Position numbers and translations under genes: made by a program. The notes under the pieces were generated by a model, which was not told the DNA's origin, searched no databases, and saw nothing but the letters and a program-made list of their open reading frames with translations. A DNA stretch of 9,616 nucleotides from Rhodoluna sp. (GTDB taxonomy: Bacteria > Actinomycetota > Actinomycetes > Actinomycetales > Microbacteriaceae), in the NCBI GenBank assembly GCA_017984715.1, contig JAGNYY010000025.1:1-9616 (forward strand), written 5' to 3'. This document shows, in pieces, positions 1 through 6,402 of the stretch (its first letter is position 1; every line of letters begins with the position of its first letter).

Positions 1-1005
1 GCCCTAAACGGCCCAGCTAAGGGCTTGAACCCGCGCGTTGGCGCCGTTTTGATCACGGCGTCGGGCGAGATTGTTGGCGAGGGTTGGCACCGCGGCTCGG
101 GCACCGATCACGCTGAAGTTGCCGCCTTGAAAGACTTGCAGGCGAATGGCCGGGCCAACTTCAACGGCCCAATCGCAACCGGGCTAACCGCAGTTGTCAC
201 GCTCGAACCTTGCAACCACACCGGCAAAACCGGCCCATGCGCTCAGGCCCTGATTGCTGCCGGCGTTGAACGAGTGATTTTCGCCACCAAAGACCCTGGG
301 CTGACCTCATCGGGAGGTGCCGCTACTCTTCGCGATGCCGGCATCGAAGTCGAGTCTGGCTTGCTCGAGGCCGAAGCCCAAGAACTCATCCGAGTTTGGG
401 CCACCGCTACTCGACAGCAGCGTCCTTTTGTGACCCTCAAGTATGGCTCGAGCTTGGATGGCCGCAGCGCAGCGGCCGATGGCTCATCGAAGTGGATTAC
501 CGGCCCCGAAGCACGCCGTGACGTTCACCGACGTCGCACCCAAATCGATGCGATTTTGGTCGGCACCGGAACCGTGATTGCCGACAACCCCGAGCTAACG
601 GCCCGCCACCGCGACGGCTCGCTTTATTCGGAGCAGCCACTTCGTGTGATTCTGGGCGAAACCCAGTTAGACCCTGGCGCGCGCATTTTCGACGAGTCAG
701 ATGGCAAGGGCAAGACCATCCAACTTCACACTCGTGACATCAACTCGGCGTTGGCACAGCTTTTCGATATGGGTGTTCGCCACGTAATGGTCGAAGGCGG
801 AGCGGTTGTTGCCAGCGAGTTCGTGCGCCACAACTTAGTCAACGAATATTTGATCTATTTGGCACCAAAACTCATTGGCGGGCCAATCACTTCACTCGGA
901 AACGTCGGAGTGGCAAATATCTCACAGGCCAAAGATCTCGAGTTCGTCGAGGTTAAGCCAATCGGGCCAGACCTGATGATTCGCGCCATCGAAAGGAACA
1001 ACTAA
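1..1005 (+). CDS. ribD: Bifunctional riboflavin deaminase/reductase RibD, 5'-truncated
   Basis: This cytosolic enzyme carries out two consecutive riboflavin steps: deamination of the diaminopyrimidinone phosphate made by GTP cyclohydrolase II, then NADPH-dependent reduction of the ribose side chain. The reading frame is open from base 1, and the eight residues before the TTG at 25 (ALNGPAKG) already match the family, so the true start lies upstream; perhaps 10-20 residues are missing. Counting from base 1, the N-terminal deaminase domain shows HAE (H37, E39) and the PCNHTGKTGPC zinc motif (C71, C80). The reductase domain starts near residue 140 with VTLKYGSSLDGR, then GTGTVIADNP and VEGGA. 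The spacing between the two zinc motifs is about ten residues longer than I expect. The stop overlaps the ribE start as TAATG, indicating translational coupling. The upstream leader, where an FMN riboswitch might lie, is outside the window. Confidence 0.96.
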   Translation, partial: ALNGPAKGLNPRVGAVLITASGEIVGEGWHRGSGTDHAEVAALKDLQANGRANFNGPIATGLTAVVTLEPCNHTGKTGPCAQALIAAGVERVIFATKDPGLTSSGGAATLRDAGIEVESGLLEAEAQELIRVWATATRQQRPFVTLKYGSSLDGRSAAADGSSKWITGPEARRDVHRRRTQIDAILVGTGTVIADNPELTARHRDGSLYSEQPLRVILGETQLDPGARIFDESDGKGKTIQLHTRDINSALAQLFDMGVRHVMVEGGAVVASEFVRHNLVNEYLIYLAPKLIGGPITSLGNVGVANISQAKDLEFVEVKPIGPDLMIRAIERNN

Positions 1006-1601
1006 TGTTCACCGGAATCGTTGAAGAACTAGGCCGCGTCAAAGCCATCGAGCGTCAGGCTGACGCTCTGCGTCTAACCATCGAAGGGCCATTGGTGGTC
1101 TCTGATGCAAATCGTGGAGATTCGATTGCCGTCTGCGGAACCTGCCTGACCGTGGTCGAACACGACGCAACATCCTTCACGGCAGACGTGATGCAGGAAA
1201 CCCTGAACCTGACCTCGCTTGCGGGCATCAAGGTTGGCGACCCGGTCAACCTCGAACGCGCAATGACGGCCGCAACTCGATTCGGTGGTCACGTTGTGCA
1301 AGGCCACGTCGATGGTCTTGGCGAAATCATCAGCCGCACCCCGAGTGAAAACTGGGAGCTGCTTCAGGTTCGCATTCCAAAACAACTGATGAAGTATGTC
1401 GTGCTCAAGGGCTCGATCACCATCGATGGCGTCTCACTGACTGTCAATGAAGTTGGCGAAGACTTCATCGGCCTCAGCCTGATTCCGGAAACACTAGCTC
1501 TAACCACACTCGGCACCAAGCAGCCGGGTGACAAGGTCAACGTTGAGGCCGACGTAATGGCAAAACATATCGAGCGCTTGCTCGAAGCGAGGAACATCTA
1601 A
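1005..1601 (+). CDS. ribE: Riboflavin synthase alpha chain
   Basis: Riboflavin synthase dismutates two molecules of 6,7-dimethyl-8-ribityllumazine into riboflavin and the pyrimidine that RibH reuses. It is 198 residues long, close to the family norm, and built from two similar lumazine-binding barrels. The N-terminal MFTGIVEELG, the N-lobe segment SIAVCGTCLTV (S40, C47, T49 at the usual active-site positions), RFGGHVVQGHVDG and the C-lobe SITIDGVSLTVNEV are all visible. The C-terminal part contains LIPETLALTTLG and a helix ending MAKHIERL, as expected for the trimerisation region. The start is firm: MFTGIVE is the canonical N-terminus, AAAGGA lies about 7 bases upstream, and the ATG overlaps the ribD stop. 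One oddity is Cys44 in the N-lobe, where Asn is common. Some species call this gene ribC; the function is not in doubt. Confidence 0.97.
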   Translation: MFTGIVEELGRVKAIERQADALRLTIEGPLVVSDANRGDSIAVCGTCLTVVEHDATSFTADVMQETLNLTSLAGIKVGDPVNLERAMTAATRFGGHVVQGHVDGLGEIISRTPSENWELLQVRIPKQLMKYVVLKGSITIDGVSLTVNEVGEDFIGLSLIPETLALTTLGTKQPGDKVNVEADVMAKHIERLLEARNI

Positions 1602-2836
1602 TGGCACTTTCCACCGTTGAAGAAGCCCTAACCGCTCTGCGCGAGGGCAAGCCGGTGCTGGTCGCCGACGCAGAGAACCGCGAAAACGAGGGTGACGCGA
1701 TCATGGCGGCCGAGTTTGCCACCGAAGAGTGGATTGCCTGGATTGTTCGCAACACCTCGGGTTACCTCTGTGCACCGATGACCGAGCAGATGGCTAATCA
1801 CCTCGAGTTGCCGCTGATGACCCTAGCCAACCAAGACACCTTGCGCACTCAGTACACCGTCTCGGTTGATGCTGCAGCGGGCGTGACCACGGGCATCTCA
1901 GCAGCCGACCGCGCGCACACCCTGCAGGTGCTTGCCGACCCAACTAGCACTCCTGAGTCGCTCATCAGACCTGGCCACGTGATTCCACTGCGCGCCCACC
2001 AGGGTGGAGTTTTGGCTCGCCAGGGCCACACCGAAGCAACCGTCGATCTTTTGAAGTTGGCTGGCCTAACCCCGGTGGGCGTGATTGCCGAGATGGTTTC
2101 GGCCGATGGTTCAATGACTCGCTTGCCAGAGCTAAAAGAAATCGGAGCTCGCGAGGGGCTTCCGGTTATCACCATCGAACAAATCGTTGCCTATCGTCGA
2201 GCCCAGGATGACTTCCCCGAGGAAACCGTAAACGACCGCATTCGTTTCGAAGCCGAGGCCAAGCTGCCCACCATCCACGGTGACTTCCGCGTGCGCGGCT
2301 ATTACGACACACGCACCACCGCAGACCACGTTGCCATCATCGCCGGAAACCCGACGGGTGACGACGTTCTGATTCGCATGCACTCCGAGTGCATCACCGG
2401 CGAGGCTTTTGGTTCACTCAAGTGTGAGTGCGGCCCCCAGCTCGACTTCGCCCTAGAGCAGATTGCGAATGACCCGAAGGGCGGAATTGTGATTTACCTT
2501 CGCGGTCAAGAAGGCCGCGGAATCGGTCTACTCAACAAGCTAAAGGCCTATGCCCTTCAGGACACCGGCCTAGACACCGTGGATGCCAACCTGGCCCTTG
2601 GTCTGCCGAGTGAAAACCGCGAGTATGGCGCAGCCGTTTCAATTCTTCGCGACCTAGGGGTCAACAGCGTTCGCCTGATGACCAACAACCCAGCCAAGAG
2701 CGACTTCCTAAACAAGGCAGGCATCAAGGTCAACTCATACGTGCCGATCATTGTCGGCGAAGCAGCACAAAACAAGCAGTATCTTGAAACCAAGCGTGCC
2801 CGCATGGGCCACATCATTCCGGAGGTAAAGGCATGA
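1601..2836 (+). CDS. ribBA: Bifunctional DHBP synthase / GTP cyclohydrolase II (RibBA)
   Basis: This 411-residue fusion supplies both precursors of riboflavin. The N-terminal half (about 1-200) is 3,4-dihydroxy-2-butanone 4-phosphate synthase, acting on ribulose 5-phosphate. It carries ENRENEGD (R27, E28, E30, D32), VTTGISAADRA, RPGHVIPLRA and the GHTEA motif (H143). The C-terminal half (about 205-411) is GTP cyclohydrolase II. Its zinc ligands appear intact as C264, C275 and C277 in HSEC...GSLKCECG. It also has YLRGQEGRGIGL, the catalytic-type tyrosine in KLKAYALQ, and LMTNNPAK. Both halves look catalytically complete, unlike the degenerate RibB or RibA halves known in some paralogues. The ATG overlaps the ribE stop (TAATG) and is preceded by GAGGA at 7 bases. 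It is co-transcribed and probably translationally coupled with its neighbours. Confidence 0.97.
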   Translation: MALSTVEEALTALREGKPVLVADAENRENEGDAIMAAEFATEEWIAWIVRNTSGYLCAPMTEQMANHLELPLMTLANQDTLRTQYTVSVDAAAGVTTGISAADRAHTLQVLADPTSTPESLIRPGHVIPLRAHQGGVLARQGHTEATVDLLKLAGLTPVGVIAEMVSADGSMTRLPELKEIGAREGLPVITIEQIVAYRRAQDDFPEETVNDRIRFEAEAKLPTIHGDFRVRGYYDTRTTADHVAIIAGNPTGDDVLIRMHSECITGEAFGSLKCECGPQLDFALEQIANDPKGGIVIYLRGQEGRGIGLLNKLKAYALQDTGLDTVDANLALGLPSENREYGAAVSILRDLGVNSVRLMTNNPAKSDFLNKAGIKVNSYVPIIVGEAAQNKQYLETKRARMGHIIPEVKA

Positions 2837-3294
2837 GCGGAGCGGGAGCCCCAAAACTAGCAATCGATGCGAGTGGTCTGCAGGTTGCGATTGTCGTGAC
2901 CAGCTGGCACACCCAAATCACGGATGGCCTCTTGGCCGGAGCCGAGCGCGCGCTTCAGGCCGCAGGCAACAGCGAGTATGAAATCTGGCGAGTGCCGGGC
3001 GCCTTCGAACTTCCGCTCGGTGCCCAGTATGCGATCGATGCTGGAGCCGATGTCGTTATTGCTCTCGGAGTTGTGATTCAGGGTGACACCCCGCACTTCG
3101 ATTATGTTTGCTCGGCTGCGACCGACGGCCTAAACCGAGTTCAGCTCGACAGCGGCATCCCAGTGGGCTTTGGCTTGTTGACCGTGAACACCGAGCAACA
3201 GGCACTTGACCGCGCTGGCCTTGAGGGTTCAAAAGAAGACAAGGGTGCCGAAGCAGTTGAAGCTGCGGTGCTCATGGCTAGACTGAGGGCATGA
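2833..3294 (+). CDS. ribH: 6,7-dimethyl-8-ribityllumazine synthase
   Basis: Lumazine synthase condenses the RibD-derived pyrimidine (after dephosphorylation) with the butanone phosphate from the RibB half, giving the substrate for RibE. At 153 residues it has normal length. Family marks are VAIVVTSWH near the N-terminus, VPGAFELP, ALGVVIQGDTPHFDYV with the catalytic histidine at residue 88, the segment GIPVGFGLLTVNTEQQALDRAG including the phosphate-binding arginine, and a lysine-glycine-rich end before the last helix. The VIQG form replaces the frequent VIRG, a substitution that also occurs in other members. The ATG overlaps the ribBA stop (ATGA) and has a strong GGAGG seven bases upstream. 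Lumazine synthases usually assemble into pentamers or 60-mers; nothing here distinguishes which. Confidence 0.96.
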   Translation: MSGAGAPKLAIDASGLQVAIVVTSWHTQITDGLLAGAERALQAAGNSEYEIWRVPGAFELPLGAQYAIDAGADVVIALGVVIQGDTPHFDYVCSAATDGLNRVQLDSGIPVGFGLLTVNTEQQALDRAGLEGSKEDKGAEAVEAAVLMARLRA

Positions 3295-3656
3295 AACTAG
3301 CTCTCGACATCACCCTGGTCCTACACCTATTAGCCTTTGGAGTCATCTTCGGCGGAGTCATCTCTGAAGCCAAGAACTTCAAGACTGGAGCCAAGGTCAA
3401 CTCTGGAATCCTTCACGGTTCATGGTTGGCTCTGCTCACCGGCCTAATCATGGCTGGTCTACTGCCGCTTGCTGAGCCAGATGAGCACCTGAACTCGATT
3501 GCACTGTCAATCAAGGGCTTGGCCATCACCGGCATCTTCTTCATCGGTTACACCTACCAGAAGAAGGAATCTGCTCCTAAGTGGGCTGTTCCGACTATTG
3601 GCGCCCTCGTCGTGATTGCCTTGGCAACCGCGGTGCTTGGCCCAATCGTTTCCTAA
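3291..3656 (+). CDS. Small four-helix membrane protein of unknown function, last gene of the riboflavin operon
   Basis: I do not recognise the family with certainty. The 121-residue product is strongly hydrophobic, with four likely membrane helices at about residues 5-25, 42-61, 70-90 and 98-118. Connecting segments are short and there are no extramembrane domains. Notable residues are H12 in helix 1 and H42 at the start of helix 2, plus small-residue runs (FGVIFGG, LTGLIMAG) that suggest tight helix packing. Lysines lie in the loop between helices 1 and 2 and between helices 3 and 4 (KK at 91-92). The start is fixed by the ATGA overlap with ribH. The only GA-rich sequence upstream (GAGGG) is too near the ATG for a normal ribosome site, so expression probably depends on termination-reinitiation after ribH. 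The context hints at a role linked to flavin supply or membrane redox, but that is inference only; it may simply be a passenger gene. It is not a recognised riboflavin transporter (RibU, RibM or RibN type). Confidence 0.85.
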   Translation: MKLALDITLVLHLLAFGVIFGGVISEAKNFKTGAKVNSGILHGSWLALLTGLIMAGLLPLAEPDEHLNSIALSIKGLAITGIFFIGYTYQKKESAPKWAVPTIGALVVIALATAVLGPIVS

Positions 3657-3665
3657 ATAAATTTC

Positions 3666-3706
3666 AAAAACAAACCCCGCGGATGCGTTCCGCGGGGTTT
3701 GTTTTT
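3666..3706. terminator. Bidirectional Rho-independent terminator between convergent operons
   Basis: A perfect inverted repeat has left arm 3666-3683 and right arm 3689-3706, 18 base pairs counting the outer A-T pairs, around a five-base loop (TGCGT). The core CCCCGCGGA/TCCGCGGGG is very GC-rich. It is flanked by an A-run on the left and a T-run (six Ts ending at 3707) on the right, so it can act in both directions. It lies 10 bases after the last riboflavin-operon gene and 10 bases beyond the stop of the minus-strand permease gene, so one hairpin serves both convergent operons. Confidence 0.95.
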
Positions 3707-3716
3707 TGCCAAATCT

Positions 3717-4562
3717 CTACTTTATAAACAGCGATGTGAGCCGTTTCGTCGTGAAAAATAACCCGGCCACAATCATGACCATGAAATAAACCACGTGGCC
3801 GAGCAGCCCCCATCCAAGGTTTCCGAGCATGAATGCGCGCTCTAGTTCGATGGCGTGCCACAGCGGCAGCGCTTGAATCAGGGTTTGAATCCAAGCCGGG
3901 TAGATGTCTAAGGGATAGAAGGTTCCCGAGAACAAGAACATCGGCAACATGAAGAAGTTGATCCAGTTCATTTGGTGGAAAGTCTTCAGGTATGAAGTGA
4001 TGGCCATACCAAAGGATGCAAAGCCAAAGGCAATCAAAACCGCACCGGGAATGGCTAGCAGCGCCCACCAACTAGGAATGAGACCCAGCGGAGCCATTAC
4101 CGCCATGAAGCCAAGAGCGTAGACGAAACCGCGCAACAAGGCCCAGCCGATTTCACCGATCGCCACATCCAATGGCCCAAGCGAGGTTGCCAGCATAGTT
4201 TCGTAAAGCTTGGCGAAGTGCATTTTGAAGAACACGTTCCAAGTCGAGTCATAGATGGCACCGTTCATCGCCGAGGTAGCGAGCAATGCAGGCGCGATGT
4301 AAGCGGCATAGGACACCGGATTTCCATCACCATCGGTGACACCACCGATCAGTTGGCCAATGCCGAAGCCAAAAGCCATTAGATAGAAAAGTGGTTCGAC
4401 GAAGCCGGAGAGCACGATGATCCAGTTCGAACTGCGGAAAGCCATGAAGTTGCGCTCGAGGGCAGTGCGACTGCGACCCGAATAGACCGAACGACCGAGC
4501 TTATTTTGTCGACGTTCAGCGATTGCCACCGCGCTGTCTGCGGCGAAACCAATCATGCTCAT
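3717..4562 (-). CDS. ABC-2 type exporter permease, NodJ/DrrB-like (second permease)
   Basis: This is an inner-membrane permease of a NodIJ/Drr-type ABC exporter, 281 residues. After a basic cytoplasmic N-terminus of about 45 residues it has around six membrane helices. Signature segments are AAYIAPALLATSAMNGA, then YETMLATSLGPLDVAIGEIGWALLRG (the coupling region typical of NodJ-like permeases), and LFSGTFYPLDIYP followed by PLWHAIELERA near the C-terminus. It ends with the basic tail TTKRLTSLFIK. It is the last gene of a three-gene minus-strand operon. Its ATG overlaps the upstream permease stop (ATGA), with AGAGG eight bases before it. It is clearly related to, but diverged from, the permease encoded just upstream, so the two probably form a heterodimeric channel. 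The substrate cannot be told from sequence: lipid-linked sugar, drug and antibiotic export are all known in this family. Confidence 0.9.
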   Translation of the reverse strand: MSMIGFAADSAVAIAERRQNKLGRSVYSGRSRTALERNFMAFRSSNWIIVLSGFVEPLFYLMAFGFGIGQLIGGVTDGDGNPVSYAAYIAPALLATSAMNGAIYDSTWNVFFKMHFAKLYETMLATSLGPLDVAIGEIGWALLRGFVYALGFMAVMAPLGLIPSWWALLAIPGAVLIAFGFASFGMAITSYLKTFHQMNWINFFMLPMFLFSGTFYPLDIYPAWIQTLIQALPLWHAIELERAFMLGNLGWGLLGHVVYFMVMIVAGLFFTTKRLTSLFIK

Positions 4563-5425
4563 GCTGCCAACCTCTTAGCGGTCTGGCGGTAGCTCAGGAC
4601 GAGCCCGACGATGATCCAAGCTGCCAAATAGAGCCAGTGTGCCGCAGTGACGAAAGGCGCCTGTGGGCTGCCATAACTGAGGGTTCTACCCAGGTCGGTG
4701 CCGTGCCAGAGTGGAGAAATCCATCCCACCCACTGAAGGTAGATTGGCATCGATTCAAGCGGATAAAAAGTGCCCGAGAACAACATCATCGGGGCAATCA
4801 CAAAACGGGCAACAATCGCAAAGAATCCGTCATCATCTTTGATGTGCGTCGCTACTGCCATCAGCCCACAACCAAAAGCGGCGCCGGTGAGGAGGGAGGA
4901 GACAAACATCGGAAGCACGGCCGACCAAGCGATGGCGCCGAAGGCTAACAGAACACCCTCGTAGATCAAGACCGTTAGGACGGTTCGAACCACGGCGGCG
5001 GCCAAAACACCATTGACTATGTCGCGGGCGGCAACGAGGGTGGCGTTCATGGCAAAAAAGGTCTTGTTCCAGACGAAGCCCTCCATGATCGGGAACGACG
5101 TTTCATCCTGGAAGGCTTGAATTGCGGCACTTGCCAACAGCGCCGGGGCCAAGAAGGTCAGGTATGAGACGCCACCGAGTTGCGCCGAGCCGCCATTGGC
5201 GTCGACCAAGGCGCCGATGCCGATGCCAACCGAAAACAGATAAAGCACCGGGTTTCCCAGGCCAAAGGCCGTGATCGAGGCCCACCACTTCATCATGTTT
5301 TTGAGCCGCGCCTCGGCCACATACATCCAAGCCCAGTTGCGCGCCCGCCTAACGTTGACGAGTTTTAGCGAACCCTGCCACACGGAATTATGAACCGATT
5401 TCTCGATCGAATTGGTGGCACTCAT
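4559..5425 (-). CDS. ABC-2 type exporter permease, NodJ/DrrB-like (first permease)
   Basis: This 288-residue membrane protein is the partner permease. It has a cytoplasmic N-terminus of about 45 residues and roughly six hydrophobic helices, the first near 49-70. The segment YLTFLAPALLASAAIQAF is followed by ARDIVNGVLAAAVVRTVL at the coupling-helix position. Near the C-terminus is LFSGTFYPLESMPIYL with PLWHGTDLGR, the ABC-2 consensus stretch shared with the downstream permease. Shared positions with that protein (APALLA, LFSGTFYPL, PLWH) show common ancestry, probably by an old duplication. Its start overlaps the ATPase stop as TAATG; no clear Shine-Dalgarno is seen, so translation is probably coupled. 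It ends in the basic stretch YRQTAKRLAA. The transported substrate is unknown. Confidence 0.9.
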   Translation of the reverse strand: MSATNSIEKSVHNSVWQGSLKLVNVRRARNWAWMYVAEARLKNMMKWWASITAFGLGNPVLYLFSVGIGIGALVDANGGSAQLGGVSYLTFLAPALLASAAIQAFQDETSFPIMEGFVWNKTFFAMNATLVAARDIVNGVLAAAVVRTVLTVLIYEGVLLAFGAIAWSAVLPMFVSSLLTGAAFGCGLMAVATHIKDDDGFFAIVARFVIAPMMLFSGTFYPLESMPIYLQWVGWISPLWHGTDLGRTLSYGSPQAPFVTAAHWLYLAAWIIVGLVLSYRQTAKRLAA

Positions 5426-6366
5426 TATTCGACCAGGGTTCTGCCGGTTAGACGCAAGAACACATCCTCGAGCGAACTGCGACGAACCAATGAGGTCACC
5501 GGCTCGAGCCCGAGCTTCAAAATCTCTTGCAGGTCTGCTTCGCCGTTCTCCGAATAGATAAGAATGCGGTCGGGCAAGACTTCGGTGCGGTGGCCAAGGT
5601 GGGAAATCTGGTCGGCAATCTCAAGGTTTTTGCTCGAACCAAAGCGAACTTCCAGAACCTCTTTGCTCGCATAGCGCTTGATCAGGTCGGCCGGGCTGCC
5701 CTCAGCCATGATCTTGCCCTTATCCATGACGATAAGTCGGTCGCAAAGCTGCTCGGCTTCATCCATGTAGTGGGTGGTGATGACCAGCGTGACGCCCTGC
5801 TCCTTCAAGCGGAACAGTCTGTCCCAAAGAATGTGACGCGCCTGAGGGTCGAGACCGGTAGTTGGCTCATCGAGCATCAGGATTTCTGGCTCGTTCACCA
5901 AGCCGCGAGCAATCGTCAGGCGGCGCTTCATACCGCCGGAGAGCTCCTCAGCCTTAGCGTTGCGCTTCTCGGTTAGCTGCGCGAACTCGAGCAACTCCTC
6001 GACCTTGTTCTTCAAGAATTTGCGGCCCAGACCAAAGAAGCGCCCATAGATGAAGAGGTTCTCGTGAACCTTTAGCTCGCGGTCGAGGTTGTCTTGCTGT
6101 GGCACGACGCCCAGGTGGGCGCGAATCTCAGGACCGCGCTTGTTAGGGTCTAGACCGAGGATGGTCAGTTCGCCACCGGTTCGCTTCGACACTGAAGCAA
6201 TCATTTTCATAGTGGTCGATTTGCCGGCACCGTTAGGGCCCAAAAGCCCGAACGCCTCACCTTTACGAACCTCGAAGTCGATGCCGTCAACGGCGGTGAA
6301 CTCACCGTAGGTCTTGGTTAGCCCACGGGCGATGATCATGTGAGTTTGTTCTTCTTGTGAAGTCAT
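5425..6366 (-). CDS. ABC-2 exporter ATP-binding protein, NodI/DrrA-like
   Basis: This is the cytoplasmic ATPase that drives the two ABC-2 permeases encoded after it. With the start chosen here it has 313 residues. It shows Walker A GPNGAGKST (43-51), a Q-loop in VVPQQD (about 90), signature LSGGM (142-146), Walker B ILMLDE (162-167), a D-loop TGLDP and the switch histidine in TTHYMDEAE (about 199). The roughly 90-residue C-terminal extension ending in SSLEDVFLRLTGR is typical of NodI/DrrA proteins. The frame stays open to 6426, but that would overlap the divergent gene and add residues unlike the family. The ATG at 6366 (MTSQEEQTHM) sits seven bases after a good -10 box, suggesting a leaderless mRNA. 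A second candidate is the ATG at 6339 (MIIARGLTK), which would give 304 residues. The three genes overlap throughout and end at the terminator at 3666-3706. Confidence 0.92.
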   Translation of the reverse strand: MTSQEEQTHMIIARGLTKTYGEFTAVDGIDFEVRKGEAFGLLGPNGAGKSTTMKMIASVSKRTGGELTILGLDPNKRGPEIRAHLGVVPQQDNLDRELKVHENLFIYGRFFGLGRKFLKNKVEELLEFAQLTEKRNAKAEELSGGMKRRLTIARGLVNEPEILMLDEPTTGLDPQARHILWDRLFRLKEQGVTLVITTHYMDEAEQLCDRLIVMDKGKIMAEGSPADLIKRYASKEVLEVRFGSSKNLEIADQISHLGHRTEVLPDRILIYSENGEADLQEILKLGLEPVTSLVRRSSLEDVFLRLTGRTLVE

Positions 6367-6373
6367 AGTCGCC

Positions 6374-6402
6374 AATCTACTAGCCTTAAGAAATGCCCTC
6401 AA
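6374..6402 (-). promoter_or_regulatory. Predicted promoter of the minus-strand ABC-2 operon (leaderless)
   Basis: On the minus strand, TTGAGG (complement of 6397-6402) lies exactly 17 bases from TAGATT (complement of 6374-6379). TAGATT fits the actinobacterial TANNNT -10 pattern, and TTGAGG matches TTGACA at four of six positions. Only seven bases separate the -10 box from the ATG at 6366, so transcription would begin at or beside the start codon. No Shine-Dalgarno precedes this ATG, which fits. The -35 box lies inside the first codons of the divergent methyltransferase gene. Confidence 0.6.
6381..6386 (+). promoter_or_regulatory. Possible -10 box for the methyltransferase gene (leaderless)
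   Basis: TAGCCT fits TANNNT and ends six bases before the ATG at 6393, again the spacing of a leaderless start; no Shine-Dalgarno is seen. No convincing -35 box lies at 17-18 bases. The nearest is TTGTGA at 6355-6360, about 20 bases away. The box falls in the spacer of the opposing promoter, so the two would compete. This is weaker than the minus-strand promoter. Confidence 0.35.

Noticed and set aside
25..27. TTG as the start codon of ribD
   Set aside because: The frame is open back to base 1, and the residues before it already match the conserved RibD N-terminus, so the gene begins upstream of the window.
1..30. FMN riboswitch for the riboflavin operon
   Set aside because: The window opens inside ribD, so any leader is outside it, and no internal gap in the operon is large enough to hold one.
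4523..4948. 141-residue open frame on the + strand opposite the two permeases
   Set aside because: It lies antisense to well-supported membrane protein genes, crosses their junction, and has a composition and sequence with no recognisable domain.
5527..5976. 149-residue open frame on the + strand opposite the ABC-2 ATPase
   Set aside because: The opposite strand encodes the signature, Walker B and C-terminal region of the ATPase; this frame has no motif or ribosome site of note.
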